Shown: positions 12,985 through 24,035, counted from the stretch's first letter. The stretch: DNA of 64,000 nucleotides from Prosapia bicincta (GCA_036971475.1 JBAIZL010000001.1:99931850-99995849), one strand, 5' to 3'. Program-made: numbers and translations. Notes: generated by a model not told the origin, from the letters alone.

Positions 12985-13370
12985 AATACACAATATTAAG
13001 AGCACAGTGGTACAATATATTACAATGAAAATATTGGAAATAACCCCAATACTACAAAAATAACAAATAAAACAAGTTACATAAGATTAAACCCTTATGT
13101 ACATTTCGATGACCATGTCATCATCATCAAAGGGTCTTATTACAAAATTACAATCTAGCAAACAAGATGTTACAAACTAGGGTGATCACTCTAGTTTGTA
13201 ACATCTTGTTTACTAGATTGTAGTTTTGTAGTAAGACCCTCTGATGATGATGACATGGTCATCGAAATGTACATAAGGGTTTAATCTAAAGTAAATTGTT
13301 TTATTTGTTATTTTTGATTATTTTTGTGATATTGGGGTTTTTTCCAATATTTTCATTGGTGTACAATGTT
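12985..13370. repeat. Long palindrome (foldback element)
   Basis: Two arms of about 165 bp (roughly 13015-13182 and 13187-13357) are near-perfect inverted copies around a few central bases at GGGTGATCAC. Each arm contains a CTGATGATGATGAC-type stretch followed by GTCATCGAAATG. A single half of the same sequence exists at 50497-50590. The hammerhead-like motif suggests kinship with PLE terminal repeats. Confidence 0.85.
13236..13280 (+). ncRNA. Hammerhead-ribozyme-like motif
   Basis: ACCCT (13236-13240) can pair with AGGGT (13276-13280) as helix I. CTGATGA is at 13241-13247, followed by one extra T. GATGAC (13249-13254) pairs with GTCATC (13258-13263) as helix II, then GAA (13264-13266). ATG/CAT (13267-13269 with 13272-13274) forms a 3-bp helix III with a 2-nt loop. 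The expected cut would follow A13275, an NUH site. The core is conserved apart from the extra base between A9 and helix II. Activity is not shown by the sequence alone. Confidence 0.55.
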
Positions 13371-13389
13371 TTAAAAAATCATCAACTTT

Positions 13390-13895
13390 CCAGAAAAACA
13401 AGCAATATTGCTTCTATAGCAGTTTTACTGAGTCCTAATTAACCAGTTTAGGGTGAAGTAACAAGTTGGTGGATAGACACTGAAGCATATATCTTTTAAA
13501 TCTAATACGTTCCCATAGTCAAAGCATATTTTAAATATAGAGGTAAATGGTAAATATAGAGCATTGCAAATATCTCTGAATAGCATTCGTTCTGGAAAAT
13601 TATTAAATAAACTAATCGAATAGAGTACCTAATAAATCTTGCTTAGAGTATTTGAATGTAGCTACTATTTTAACGTTTTATTTTTTTTTACGATCTCCTT
13701 ATTATTTGATAGAGGTTTGTATTTTCCTTGTTACTATTCCCCTACTACTCCATTTTTATTTACTCTCTTAGCCATTTCTTTCATTTCATTACAGTACTAT
13801 CTTAAATATTTTCTCTTCTTTTTCTTCCAACAACATTTTTATTTCTTTTATTCCTACATTTCCTTTTCTTCTAACTTCTATTATTATCGTTAAAG
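13390..13895. other. No recognisable feature
   Basis: AT-rich; 13680-13890 is a T-rich tract that yields a spurious Phe/Tyr-rich frame. Confidence 0.55.
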
Positions 13896-13899
13896 TCGT

Positions 13900-14613
13900 G
13901 TATATCTTTTGAAAAATGTATGTACTCCCCACTCAACCAATACTTCTTCATTCCGTAACATCGATTGGTGACCTTCAAATTTTGTTTGTCTTTAATTTTG
14001 TACTTCTTTTCAGTACATAAATTTAGTTGCTCAATTAACAAATAAAAGCAAATACTAGGACTCCCTTTCAAGAGCCAGGTATAGTGTAGCTGCCTTACTA
14101 AAAGTAACTGTGTAAGGTGATGGAGCTTCTCCCAGCTCTCGCGTATTTTTGATGCCAGTTCTAGACAGCGGTCAATTTCAGTAACGGCTGCTGCTACCAG
14201 TTTCCCTAAATAGAATTTCACCGAAAGATTTTAATGCCAACTTCGGCGATACATTTTTACGGTTTTTTCGTCATCGCTAACCGAGATAGGCACAGGCTCG
14301 GTAATTAGTTCTTCCAGCTCTTTCGTTAAATCCTCATTCACGCTTTTCAAAAGATGCATGACATTTAATAATTCTCAGAAAGTACGCCAAAGATAGTATG
14401 CTTTAAAAATGATGTTGGTCTGAATGACGATGGAAAATGACCCTGGTCTAAAGGTTGAATCAAGATGGTTGTTTTTGGGGGCAATAACAACACTTCCACG
14501 TTAGGATGTAACGAATTTAGATGTGAAGGGTACCCAGGTACATTTTGAGAACATTTCAAGAAACACTCTGTGCGCTGAGCACCTGTAGGCATATAACGTA
14601 GGGAACCTCTCAA
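13900..14613 (-). pseudogene. Tigger/pogo-type DDE transposase remnant
   Basis: On the minus strand 14613-14365 reads NVPGYPSHLNSLHPN and LLLPPKTTILIQPLDQG. This is the region of the second catalytic Asp and the PPxTTxxxQPLDQG box typical of Tigger/jerky-like (pogo) DDE transposases, which cut and paste DNA at TA sites. After a frameshift at the DQG box the frame continues with VNEDLTKELEELITEP and then VTEIDRCLELASKIRESWEK (down to about 14100), matching the C-terminal helical part in layout. The N-terminal HTH part and the TIRs are not recognised, so this is an internal to C-terminal fragment. Confidence 0.75.
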
Positions 14614-14639
14614 CAGCTCACATTTGGCTTTGTTGGTGG

Positions 14640-14641
<2 letters not shown>

Positions 14642-14697
<56 letters not shown>

Positions 14698-14738
14698 ACT
14701 CTATCTCTCTCTATCTATCTATCTACCTATATATATGT
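14642..14738. repeat. (CT)n / (CTAT)n microsatellite
   Basis: A CT run of about 60 bases passes into TCTA repeats and a short TATATG stretch. Confidence 0.97.
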
Positions 14739-14869
14739 ATATACAAGTACTTCAATCTGAAGATAAATTTCATAACCTCCTCTCTGAGATATATTTAGAA
14801 TGGTATATGAAAACGTTTCACTTCCAGTACTGTCATAGGGTTGTTATTGAATGGGCCTGATATGCTACG

Positions 14870-15775
14870 TAATGTCAATATTTACAGAATTTTAGACTTA
14901 GAGGTAGAAGTTAAGCTCCATAAGAGAGCATTTAACTTAACAAACTGTCTTGACAAAATGGACGTTCCACTTCAGGGCTCAATCCAGAGTACTGATCACT
15001 TAATGGGGTAGATCTTAAATAGAGTAGTCATTTAATGAAATAGACATAGGGAGATAGTGAGGCCGAAATAACATTTTAGCTGGGGAAAATCCTCCATTTA
15101 ATCCTCCGTACAGCGTACAAAATTTAATAAAAACTTTTACTAAATAAAGGCTTAAACCAATTAGAGTGGAAACTAAATTTTAAAACTTGGCATGTATGAT
15201 TCCCTCATTCAGAATATTAAACCATGAAAGTAATATGTTATTTGAAAGAACGTTAAAAAATTAGATTTAATGAGGGTTGCACTTTAAGTAACATAAAGAA
15301 GTTTCGACAATGTTTCGTATTTGTTGGTTTGAAACGTTTTCTAAGCGTAAAGGTTTGAGATAATTAGTTAGATTTTATTATTTTTTTTATATCATGTTTG
15401 TAGGACCTTTGGTTTACTGCTAGTGAAATCGTAAATTAAAAGGTTTTTAATCGCTGCGCGTCACATTTTCGCCGAGTACTGCGGGCCTATACTCGTACGT
15501 TTATCGCGGCTTTTGTTCCTGTATGCATATATTTCTAAGTATTTTTCCAATAAAATGATTTTAACTTATGTAAATAATTACCTTTTTGCATACAAATTAC
15601 AATGTATTTAACTAGATAATTTTAGGTTTCTCTATTAAAATAATTTATTTTTATAAATGTTTAAAGAAGATGCTAAAGATTTATTTGTACAACGCAAAAT
15701 TATATTACAAGGCCCTTTACTTTCTGACATGTTCTAAAATATAGAAAATTTATTGTGATAATATAGTGAAAAATA
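14870..15775. other. No recognisable feature
   Basis: AT-rich, with a small CpG-containing patch at 15445-15525. No gene or repeat is identified. Confidence 0.5.
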
Positions 15776-15779
15776 TAAA

Positions 15780-16000
15780 CTTCGAGGTCCCCTTGTCCAA
15801 AATGTATGTATGAATGTATAGGTCTGTGTGTCTGAATCCAGATCTACAACAAAAACTACTGGCTTGATTTCGCTGAAATTCGGAACATTTTCTCCATTCT
15901 TTTTAGATAAGGAAAAGTGATGTTGAAATATTAAAAAATTTTAAAAAATAATTGATAACTAAACCAAAAAGTAAAAAAATCCGCGTTTAAAAATATTCGG
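15780..16000. repeat. Possible diverged dispersed repeat
   Basis: The phrase ATGTATGTATGAATG, followed by GGCTTGATTTCGCTGAAATT, resembles in style the TATG stretch plus CTGAACAGAAGTTGATAAAA of the array at 8040-8760. Only a loose resemblance is seen. Confidence 0.25.
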
Positions 16001-16485
16001 TACGTTTATGTGTAGTGATTTCTTACAGATGGACGGTGAGTGGTTTCTTAAATTTAACAAAGTTCTCTTCCAAGCAAAAGCAATATTAAAAATACATCAT
16101 TTTATAATTTTGTGATAGGAATATTACATGAAAAAAAAATTGCTACTGACACTCGGGTTTTGACTTGACGCTCGGGACTTCAGTGTAATGGTCGGAAAGC
16201 GGAAGGGAGCCGCCATCTTGGTTGGGGAAGCCTGCTCCACTAGGCCTTTAGCCATGTCATCTCTATTTGTATTAAGTGCTCTGTGGCCAAGATTCGACTC
16301 GATTAGAAAGAGATAAACAGTTTCACTATGACTCCCAAATGTGATAGAGTGTTTAGTGATCTAACTTCCTTTCCATTACAAAATACGCAAACACAATTAC
16401 CGTTTAGTTGCCTCCTAAATTTCTTTTTCTTCTTCAACTTGCTCATTCACCAAATATACATAGTACAAGAAAATACCAGGTAGTT
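16000..16485. other. No confident feature
   Basis: A GC-richer patch at 16190-16250 (GGGAGCCGCCATCTTGG) stands out. No open frame or known repeat is seen. Confidence 0.45.
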
Positions 16486-16489
16486 CTTC

Positions 16490-16695
16490 AAAACGTTTAA
16501 TCAGAATAAAAGAGGTAACCATAAAATTAAGTCGTTCTGCAGATAATATAGACTATATTATGAATGTAGAAAGTAGCCAGAAAACTAAGTGGTTCTGCAG
16601 ATAATATATTCATATTAATGATATTAGCCCGAGAATAAGTGATTCTAGAGATGATATATTCAGAATAATGGTAGTAAGCAGAAGGTTATGTTTTC
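16490..16695. repeat. Degenerate ~60-bp tandem repeat relic, left block
   Basis: The phrase AAACTAAGTGGTTCTGCAGA followed by TAATATATTCA...AATGGTAGTAAGCAGA recurs about three times with decay (near 16525, 16580 and 16640). The same phrase family occurs at 20215-20575 in the same orientation, on the other side of the nested TE block. Confidence 0.6.
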
Positions 16696-16699
16696 ATCA

Positions 16700-17145
16700 C
16701 GCTCCAGACAGTTAATATTATGAATCACATTATTCACTCGTAATCCATCAGCACTATCTTTCCTCTTGATAAGATCGTCTAAATTATTCGAAGTTATAGG
16801 AACCTTTTCAATACAACCATCTTAATTTATTTGCAATTTTCTCCCAACTTCTTAACTTCACCCAACATTTTTTCATGAAAAAAATATTCAATTAATATAC
16901 ACTTATTTCCTACATAATGACTATCCGTTGGACTTTCTTACTTTTATATTAGAAGGCTGGATTGTTTTAAACTAGGATCAAATAAGTATAATAATAGTAG
17001 CAATAATTCTGGTGTCTTGACTACTAATAATAACATGAATTATAATTTTTTTGTTTACTTTATATAAAAGGTATGAGGGGGAAAATTGCTAATATATTAA
17101 GCAATTTAATGTCGGTTTAAAATTAAAACGATTCCTATAATTTCA
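16700..17145. other. No recognisable feature
   Basis: AT-rich, nothing supported. It may contain the upstream part of the PLE that follows, but no motif is readable. Confidence 0.45.
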
Positions 17146-17149
17146 GATA

Positions 17150-17410
17150 ATTTAAGATATCTTATCAAAAAAGGAAAAGACAGTACTGATTACGTGTGAA
17201 TAATGAGGTATATAAAATTAACTGTCTTGAGCGTGATGCTTATGTGGGTGAGACTAAGAGACAGATCGGTGAACATGAGAATAATAGCAAGAAGGATAAA
17301 CACTCTCCGTCTCGTGTTTTCTTTGAACATAGCAAAAGGTTTGGGCATAAATTTTATTTTGAAAATTATGTTATACTGTATAATGAGTCAAACTGGAGGA
17401 AGAGGACTTA
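17150..17410 (+). pseudogene. PLE GIY-YIG endonuclease, part 1 (split by Harbinger)
   Basis: 17180-17410 encodes VYKINCLERDAYVGETKRQI and downstream NSKKDKHSP and FEHSKRFGHKF. It matches the GIY-YIG nuclease that follows the reverse transcriptase in Penelope-like elements: VYKINC is the GIY-like strand and YVGETKRQ the YIG-like strand with its Arg. The frame runs to the TTA at 17408-17410, where a PIF/Harbinger element begins, and resumes at 18220. The RT domain upstream is not readable. The usual linker Cys pair is present only in part. Confidence 0.8.
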
Positions 17411-18219
17411 GGCCGGCCGCACACTGCTACAAAGAATCATGTTTAAACGAAACATTTTGTTTGCGGCAGGCTGAAAAGTTTGGGTATACGTGGAAGTACG
17501 TTGTGGGGGCGCACACCTAGCCGGGCGTCTGTTTGCCAAACAAACCGCACGCCAGTCAGTGTTCGTCCATGTTTGGCTCCTTCTTGTTTGAAGCAAACAA
17601 ACTAAGTACGATTTTATCATTTTCCTCTCTATTTTCAATAGTTAATCAATTTTTCATAAATTATAACTCGAATTGAATGATGCGTAATATTGTATAGATG
17701 GATTGTGACGCCGAAAAATTAGTCGCTGCCGTCGAAGCACGCCCTGACATCTACAATTTCAAATTGAAAGAGTACAAAAACAGAAATTTAGTTGCAAAAG
17801 GAAATTTACTTCCAGTTGCTGATTGCAAAACAAAATTCGCAATTAATAGGGCTTTGCGCGATAACGAATGCCAGCCATCTGGGAGTAAAGGAACTAAAAG
17901 AAAGAAGTGGTACATGATGGATGGTTTAAAAATAAAAAGGTTTGCCACAAAGGAGGAACGATTTTGTCTATCTCGTCATCGGATGACATTTTGAGTCAAA
18001 CTGAAAATTCATTGCTAGGGTAGGAAAGTAAACAGTACGGTCGTTTTTGAGAAAACTCTTTAAAGAGCACTTCCAAGAAATTCATAATTCCATCGAAAAC
18101 GTTTTGTTGTGTTTGCGCAAGTGTGCGGAGAGACTGAAGGCAAACAATCATGACTGGTTTGGTTGCAACCATGTTGCCCTGCTTGCAAACGTTTTGTTTG
18201 CTGCAGTGTGCGGCCGGTC
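17411..18219 (+). mobile_element. PIF/Harbinger element with TTA target duplication
   Basis: The 809-bp unit starts GGCCGGCCGCACACTGC and ends GCAGTGTGCGGCCGGTC, which are inverted repeats with 16 of 17 matches. It is flanked by TTA at 17408-17410 and 18220-18222. TWA duplication and these ends fit PIF/Harbinger. It contains a MADF-type ORF but no DDE transposase, so it is non-autonomous. It sits inside a PLE reading frame. Similar ends (CCGGCCGCACACTG) occur at 27132-28022. Confidence 0.88.
17698..17994 (+). CDS. MADF-like DNA-binding protein of Harbinger element
   Basis: A 98-codon frame starting at the ATG at 17698. Residues 1-30 (EKLVAAVEARPDIYNFKLKE) have the start of a MADF/Myb-SANT-like domain: an acidic start, then AVExRPxIYxxxLKEYKxR. 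A basic stretch around residues 63-70 (KGTKRKKW) could serve as a nuclear localisation signal. Harbinger elements usually carry such an accessory protein beside the transposase, where it helps bring the transposase to the nucleus and DNA ends. The usual W-x-I core of the domain is shortened, and the ORF ends early at TGA. A second frame at 18047-18220 (FKEHFQEIHNSIENVLLCLR) may be its displaced C-terminal helix. It is probably not functional. Confidence 0.6.
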   Translation: MDCDAEKLVAAVEARPDIYNFKLKEYKNRNLVAKGNLLPVADCKTKFAINRALRDNECQPSGSKGTKRKKWYMMDGLKIKRFATKEERFCLSRHRMTF

Positions 18220-18264
18220 TTATTCTGAAGTTGCCCATATTAACTTATAAAAGAATGGTATAAG
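18220..18264 (+). pseudogene. PLE endonuclease, part 2 (after Harbinger)
   Basis: Directly after the Harbinger element the sequence reads SEVAHINL, a stop, then KNGI. This is the expected continuation of the PLE endonuclease C-terminus (x-SExxHIxLxKNGI). Removing the element and one TTA copy would bring this into the same frame as part 1, which ends in NWRKRT. It ends where a hAT-like terminus begins at 18266. Confidence 0.65.
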
Positions 18265-18265
18265 C

Positions 18266-20200
18266 TAGGGAATGCAATACCGGTATACCAGTATACCGAA
18301 AATACCGTACAAATTTTCGCTGGCATTAATACTGGTATTCTCCTTAAACATTCCGGTATTTTCAGTATTGGAACATTAGCGCTAGTTGATACACGTAACA
18401 CGGAAGCTGGATTTGAGGAATCTCCCATTTACTTAGAATCCGTCCACTGTAGATAAAGGCTATTAGTTCAATGCGGAGTGTTTTTTCAGTACGTAGACAC
18501 TAATTGAGAGTGAAAGCTGTTAGTTTTGTGTTTTGTGCAATTATTAATACATGTAAGTAAATTTGGTAGTGCTAGAGTTTAAGAATCATGAAATATGTTT
18601 ATCCAAGATAAGATTAAATAAATATTTGTCTTGTAAATTGAGGAACTAATTGTCTCTCGATTTTTCCTAATTTTCCATAATTTAATATGTACAACATTTT
18701 CCAATTACGATTTGTTCTCAAAAATAACTACATGCACTTGTGAACGATATTAGTGTTAATTTTGATTGTACATTTATGTACAATATACATTAAATATTAT
18801 ATACATAAACATCAGCACTATTGAATATGCTGCAGATAAATAAATTTCCTATTAATAAAACTTATTTTATGGCTCCTTAATAACTTAGATTTACTTTTTG
18901 AAAATTATTAATTAAATAAAATAATTGTTTTAGAATCAAAAGAATGAATTCGGAATCCAATATATTTCAAGAACACAAAAAAGGGAGCGACGTTAATTCG
19001 GTTTGGCTTTATTATTTAGTTGCTAATCAAGGGCAAGTAGCAAAATTTAAGAAATGCACATAAGAAATCAAATGTCAGGGAGGATCCACAAGTGGCATTC
19101 ACACCCACTTGAAAACTCGACATAGCATAAATTTAAAAACTGAAAGCGACATAGCAGCAGGTGATGAAAATGATGCGTCTTGTTCTAGTCAAAACCTACT
19201 AAAAACATTAAATTATTATTTTCTAAATCAAAAGAAGCATGGCTCGTGAAATGGTTGCGCGATAGTATGCAGATGATGACAATGACATAGACACTGACAA
19301 TGAAGATAAAAAGTTACAGATTGTGGTGTTGTCCTAGAGTTTCATCTGTTGACACTGAAATAAATTTGAATTATGCTAATTTACCCCAGCTAATAACAAA
19401 AATCAGAAGTGTCATTAAAATTTTCAGAAGATCTCCAACAAAAAAATGATCAATTTTTATAAAAATATGTAAAACTACAATTTAGTAACAAATTGAATTT
19501 GCAATTGGATGTCTTAACACGATGGAATAGTTTACTTATTATGTTGGAAAGGTTTTACCAATTACTGTATTGTGTCCAAAAAGCATTATTGATTTAAAAT
19601 CAAACATAGTCTTTTCCGAAGAGGAGTTTCTATTAATTTCTGAAATAATTGATGCATTCTCACCAATTAAATTAGCAGTCGAAGCACTATGCAAAAGAGA
19701 TTGACACGCTTGTTGACAAACTAAAATTACTATTGAATTGATAAATGCTCTGAAGTATAGAATAATGTAAAGACGAACAGACATATCTCAAGTTTTGCAA
19801 TATTTACACAACGCTTCACAAAACGAATTCTAAACGGATACAGGCTTATGTCCCAAACGTAAACAAGTTTCTATTACAAAAATATTGATTCCTCTAGTAA
19901 AACACCTAAGAGTTAAAAGTAATGAACCAGACAGTGAAGATTTTGATCTTGAAGATGAAGATACACCAGTTGCATCTCTCTCCGCTATCAATGCTGCAAC
20001 TGTTTCATTAAAAAACAAATTAGAGAATGTGATTAACAAAACAATGACGAATGTTCCAAGCCCAAAGAAACAAAAAAAAGATTAGAAATAGAACGTAAAC
20101 TTAAAAAAGAATTACAACTTTTTGTAGAGCATGGAATTAGGGGGATGCATGTACAGCTTGCTTATGAATACTTGTTGACAATACCACTAACGGTATGATA
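18266..20200 (+). mobile_element. hAT element, left end plus decayed transposase
   Basis: The left end TAGGGAATGCAATACCGG is followed by repeated ATACCGGTAT-like subterminal motifs (18266-18365), as in many hAT elements that begin TAGGGxTGCAATACCGG. The transposase remnant follows at 18990-20195. No matching right terminus is found before the tandem-repeat relic starts near 20215, so the right end is probably lost. Confidence 0.75.
18990..20195 (+). pseudogene. hAT transposase remnant (BED finger to dimerisation region)
   Basis: Near 19000-19130 the frame reads VWLYYLVA, then GGSTSGIHTHLKTRH, the C-terminal half of a BED zinc finger; an expected Cys upstream appears lost. From about 19500 the C-terminal part is seen: LTRWNSLLIMLERFYQLL, then FSEEEFLLISEIIDAFSPIK and LAVEALCKRD, then RRTDISQVLQYLH near 19770. 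Near 20130-20190, EHGIRG and YEYLLTIPLT correspond to the conserved hAT end region. hAT transposases cut and paste DNA as multimers, joined through this C-terminal region. The middle is deleted, and there are several stops and frameshifts. Confidence 0.8.
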
Positions 20201-20214
20201 AACGATAATAATTA

Positions 20215-20575
20215 TAATAAAGAAATTAAGACGAAAATTAAGTAGTTTTATATGTATAATAATATTAAAACAACGGTAGCAAACAGACGATTAAATGAAT
20301 GTATGGATAATATCATCAGAATAAAGCTAGTAACGATAAAATGCAGTTGAACTACAAATAACATAATTAAAATTCAGATATTAACGAAAGAAGGGGGTGG
20401 CTATACATATAATATAATGAAAATAAATGTAATAACAAGAGATTTAGGTGATAATTTAATCAGAATAGTAACCAGACAATAAAGTTGTGTTACGACGAAT
20501 GTAGCTAGGATAAAGGTTATAAATAGCGAATTAAGTTGTTCTATAGATAATAAAACCCGACTGATGGTAACGAAG
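20215..20575. repeat. Degenerate ~60-bp tandem repeat relic, right block
   Basis: Phrases such as ATCAGAATA...GTAACCAGAC, AATTAAGTTGTTCTATAGAT and GATAATAAAACCCG repeat with decay across the block. They match the relic at 16490-16695 in the same orientation. About five to six units can be guessed. Confidence 0.55.
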
Positions 20576-20579
20576 CGAG

Positions 20580-21450
20580 TATCAAATTATAAAATTGAAA
20601 ACACATTTAACATTAAAATACTAGCACGTCAGTTGTGTGTTGTGACAAACACAAAAACTTAATAACGTTCGAAACGTTAGTTATTTTAAATACTAGTTAT
20701 TTTTAATGTTCTTGGATATTGTCAGTTAAAAGTTTGTTCACATTATCCTGTTTATAAAACTTAAAGGAAGAATGTACAGAAAAAAATTCCTCTCACGAGC
20801 AACGTTATGGTAGGGTACTTGAATTAATTTTATTTCCACAATACACTCTTTTAATTAGTATTTTTAAAGGAATGTTTACTGATCCCACAACTAGGGTAAG
20901 CATATTCTACCAACTGTGTAGAACAAAAAAGTTATTTATTTTTTACAACTTGCGGTGATTTATAAGTTTCAGGTAATTTATAAATGGACAGTTTGTGGTT
21001 TTTGATAGCATCTTATTATACCAATGGTATTATGTTGGTGTCATTACTAAAAGCAATACCTTTATCATGCATTAGACACCTAATAAGGCCTACAATGAGA
21101 GCAACTTAGTTATAGTTCAAACCTTTTTACTTGAATAGTTGAAGCATTACCAAGAACAAATATTTCTTTGATAACGGTTTCCTTTTCAAGTGAAAGCATG
21201 TGAACTGATTAACTTATTAAACTCTTATAGTATTCTGTTGTATGGGGAAATAATTTCTATTGAATTCGAACATGAAATGGTATCGTTATTATTACTTTTA
21301 TTTATTCATTTTGTTTCATAAAAACTATTTGGCAATCAAGCAAAAGAAAACCTTCTGACGACCACATCTAGTCACTCTAAGTAAAAACATGAAATATAAT
21401 ATTGATACTGCTATTGATACTGATAATATTGAAATTTAAAGTAAAATTTG
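20580..21450. other. No confident feature
   Basis: AT-rich. A small palindrome TAACGTTCGAAACGTTA lies near 20663. No gene or known repeat is seen. Confidence 0.5.
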
Positions 21451-21456
21451 TAAATA

Positions 21457-22388
21457 CAGTGACCCCTCGTTATTCGCGTGGTTACTTTCCCCGAACATAC
21501 TGCGAATGCTGAAACCAACTGTATATGGAAATGGGAGAGTTACGTTCCGCATCCAAAATGTTAACATTAATTTCAGCTATACTGTACAATTATAAAACAT
21601 TATGGTTAATTTTCGTAATGCTTAATTACATACATATATTTTTTTATTGTTTACTAAGGTTTTTTTCAATCTTAAAACATTAAAATGCTATAAATATGCG
21701 CTGTTAACTCAGCGCTAAAATAAATTGCGACGGATGGTATGCTTTCGCCAAAGGTCAATTTCGTTAATCAACGACATAACCTATGTTTGCCTTTTCTTGT
21801 CCCTATTAGAGTTTGATGACTTTATGGGTTGGATATATAATTAAAAGTAAAAGATAAAACTAAACAAAACAAATTCACTAAACAATTCGACAAGTAGTCG
21901 CGTAGATTCTACAACTAGCAGATACAAGTGGATGCGACACCAGTTTGTTAATTGACGGGAAAAACAAAATCCGAGTTGGTTACCTCCGTGTAATAATACG
22001 ATTATTACTAAATCAGCAATAAGTAAACAAGAGTGATGCTAAACTTATGTATGGAGTTGGTTGCGGTGGGTTGTCTCATCGTTGTTTGTCAGTGACGATA
22101 ACGCCACTTATTATGTTTATATTATGTTTCCTTATGGAGAGCCTATCTTTTGAGTAGTAGGTCTAGTAGTTAACAGTGTAACGGACTTTTGGAGAATAAT
22201 CAGTTTTCTTTGTGATACATAACTACAGCGCTGTACAAAATAAATAAGACGAGAACACATTATTCTACAACCTGCACATTAACTATACTTTATTTCTTAT
22301 CTTTTTTTTAATACGATAAATATAAGCGGGATATCCTGTAATTTTGCCAACCACGAATACCGACCCCGAGAATAGCGAGGGTCTACTG
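21457..22388. mobile_element. pogo/Tigger-type element, non-autonomous
   Basis: The 932-bp unit begins CAGTGACCCCTCGTTATTCG and ends AATAGCGAGGGTCTACTG, inverted repeats ending in the CAGT typical of pogo/Tigger. TA flanks both sides (21455-21456 and 22389-22390). The subterminal part (CGAATGCTGAAACC...GTTACG) also looks like Tigger subterminal sequence. No transposase frame is found. Confidence 0.8.
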
Positions 22389-22809
22389 TATTTAGTATGA
22401 AATACGTATTTGCAAGGTGCAGTGAAGAAAGCTTAAGTAAAATGTATAGGAGACACAAAAAAACTAACTGTCAGAAGTGGGGACTAACAAACTTGTGCTT
22501 TCTCACCCAAATATTAGACGATAAGAGATACGAGACAAACTACCGATAGTTACTTAACTAAATTATATGAGAACATTTTTTTAAAACAACACTTATTTAG
22601 CCACATGGCCAAACACCTTTACATAAACCACACTAGAACTAAGAATTGAATTATAGATCAACCACTAACTGGCAAAGTGACGGTGAGAAAGTGTGAATAA
22701 TGATTACATTTGCTCCCGCATTAGCACCCTATTATATACTGCATACTTATCATTATCAAAAAGTTAGGTTTAGTAATTATTAGTTTTAAATTTTTTTATA
22801 TCACTTAAA

Positions 22810-23140
22810 CAATAGTTAATGACTATCTGAACTTTAAATTTTGTAAATTTGTTAAAACTTACTGAGACAAAACGTTTTCGATCTGCTTGGAACTGTCGGG
22901 TCAAGCGGTGACGATTTTAAAGGTAGGTTTTCGATAGTATCAAAGAGTAAGTGTGATTTGTATTGTGTTTGCTCGTTTAATATGTTTGTATTTTGTGTTT
23001 TTGTGTGTCTGTAAATTTCATATTGTTCTAGTGTGTTGAGATGTGGTCCTTTTTTGCTGATGTGTAGGATTTCTAGGTTATGGTAAATGTCTGTGTATTT
23101 TTGTCCAATTTCTTTTATGTGATTGTAAAATGTTGAGTTT
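22810..23140 (-). pseudogene. PLE endonuclease C-terminus and terminal repeat
   Basis: On the minus strand from about 23135 a clean frame of about 95 codons reads EIGQKYTDIYHNLEILHISK, then KKGPHLNTLEQYEIYRH and a Thr/Asn-rich tail. The LNTLExxEIY motif is the conserved end of the PLE GIY-YIG region. It is followed by GATCGAAAACGTTTTGTC and the terminal repeat shared with 11935 and 43450-43925. The CTGATGA half of the hammerhead-like motif, intact at 43820, is missing here. It is closely related to the copy at 43440-43930. Confidence 0.8.
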
Positions 23141-23151
23141 TAGTCTAAATA

Positions 23152-23231
23152 CAGTAGAGCGGCTGTGTAGCCTCTTACAAGCAAGCGACTCGGGCTGATT
23201 TATAGTACAAACCGTGAAAATCGCTACACTG
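23152..23231. mobile_element. Possible very short TA-flanked inverted-repeat element
   Basis: CAGTAGAGCG and CGCTACACTG form imperfect inverted ends flanked by TA, 80 bp in all. The 5' motif resembles the pogo-type end at 51963. This may be chance. Confidence 0.25.
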
Positions 23232-23469
23232 TATGTGTCTTGGACAGCGTTACTTATGTCCATGGACTGGGAGATTGGGTTTATCCAAAATGATGTTTAA
23301 GTTTTAAATAGATATGCATTATCTATGTGTGAAAAGGTTATAGCTAAAGTAGAAAAACCTTATAAGACTGCAAATTAGCAGTATATTGTGATATTTTCAC
23401 TTGAATTAGATTATAAAAGAAATTTAAAATTAAACAATATTATTTTGTATTCACAGCTAGGATGTTGAA

Positions 23470-23950
23470 GTATTTATTGGTGCTACAGCATTATCAGAAT
23501 TCCTAGCCTCATTAGCTTTTCACTTGATGGCTTTTTGGATGCTCCCACCTACTTGAACTATTTTCTGTACTGAATGTTTATTTTTTATCGCTACTGTTGT
23601 TGTTATGCTGCTTCCTATATTATTAAGGTTGTTCATATCTTTAGTTTTCTTCTTCATATGTTATTACTATTGTTTTTTTGTAATATATTTAACTTTTCAA
23701 TAAGGTGTGTAATTGCACGTTAATCTTTTCTTTTAGATTTTGTTCTTTTCTTGTATACTTTTGTAAATTTCTAATTTTTTAGGATGTTTAATCTTTTACC
23801 ATTATTAGCTCTATGTAGTAAATTCATCGATGTGTTCTTTTCTATCGAAACGTGGATCACGTATGCGTATAGTGAATCTGCTTTAATATATTTATAGTAA
23901 CGGATATGTTCGTTATAACCTATTTTTAAGTCCCGTTTGGCCTATGGATA
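23470..23950 (-). pseudogene. PLE GIY-YIG endonuclease fragment, second family
   Basis: On the minus strand from about 23945: AKRDLKIGYNEHIRYYKYIK, then ADSLYAYVIH, then MNLLHRANNGKRLNILK. These match the second half of the GIY-YIG nuclease module of PLEs, which nicks target DNA for reverse transcription, with the Arg-containing helix (R..YxEHIRYYK) and the LNxLE-type motif. The YIG strand just before it is interrupted by a stop (CCATAGGCC). Downstream the frame decays into Asn/Lys-rich sequence. The wording differs from the copies at 22810 and 43440, so it is a separate family. Confidence 0.75.
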
Positions 23951-24035
23951 GTACGTGCATTCACATTTTATTTTTTTATTTTTTAACTTTGTATATCATA
24001 TACAACTATTTATTGAGCTTAGCTTGTGAGGTTAT

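Noticed and set aside
13639..13893. 84-codon plus-strand frame
   Set aside because: Phe/Tyr/Ser-rich translation of a T-rich tract with no motif.
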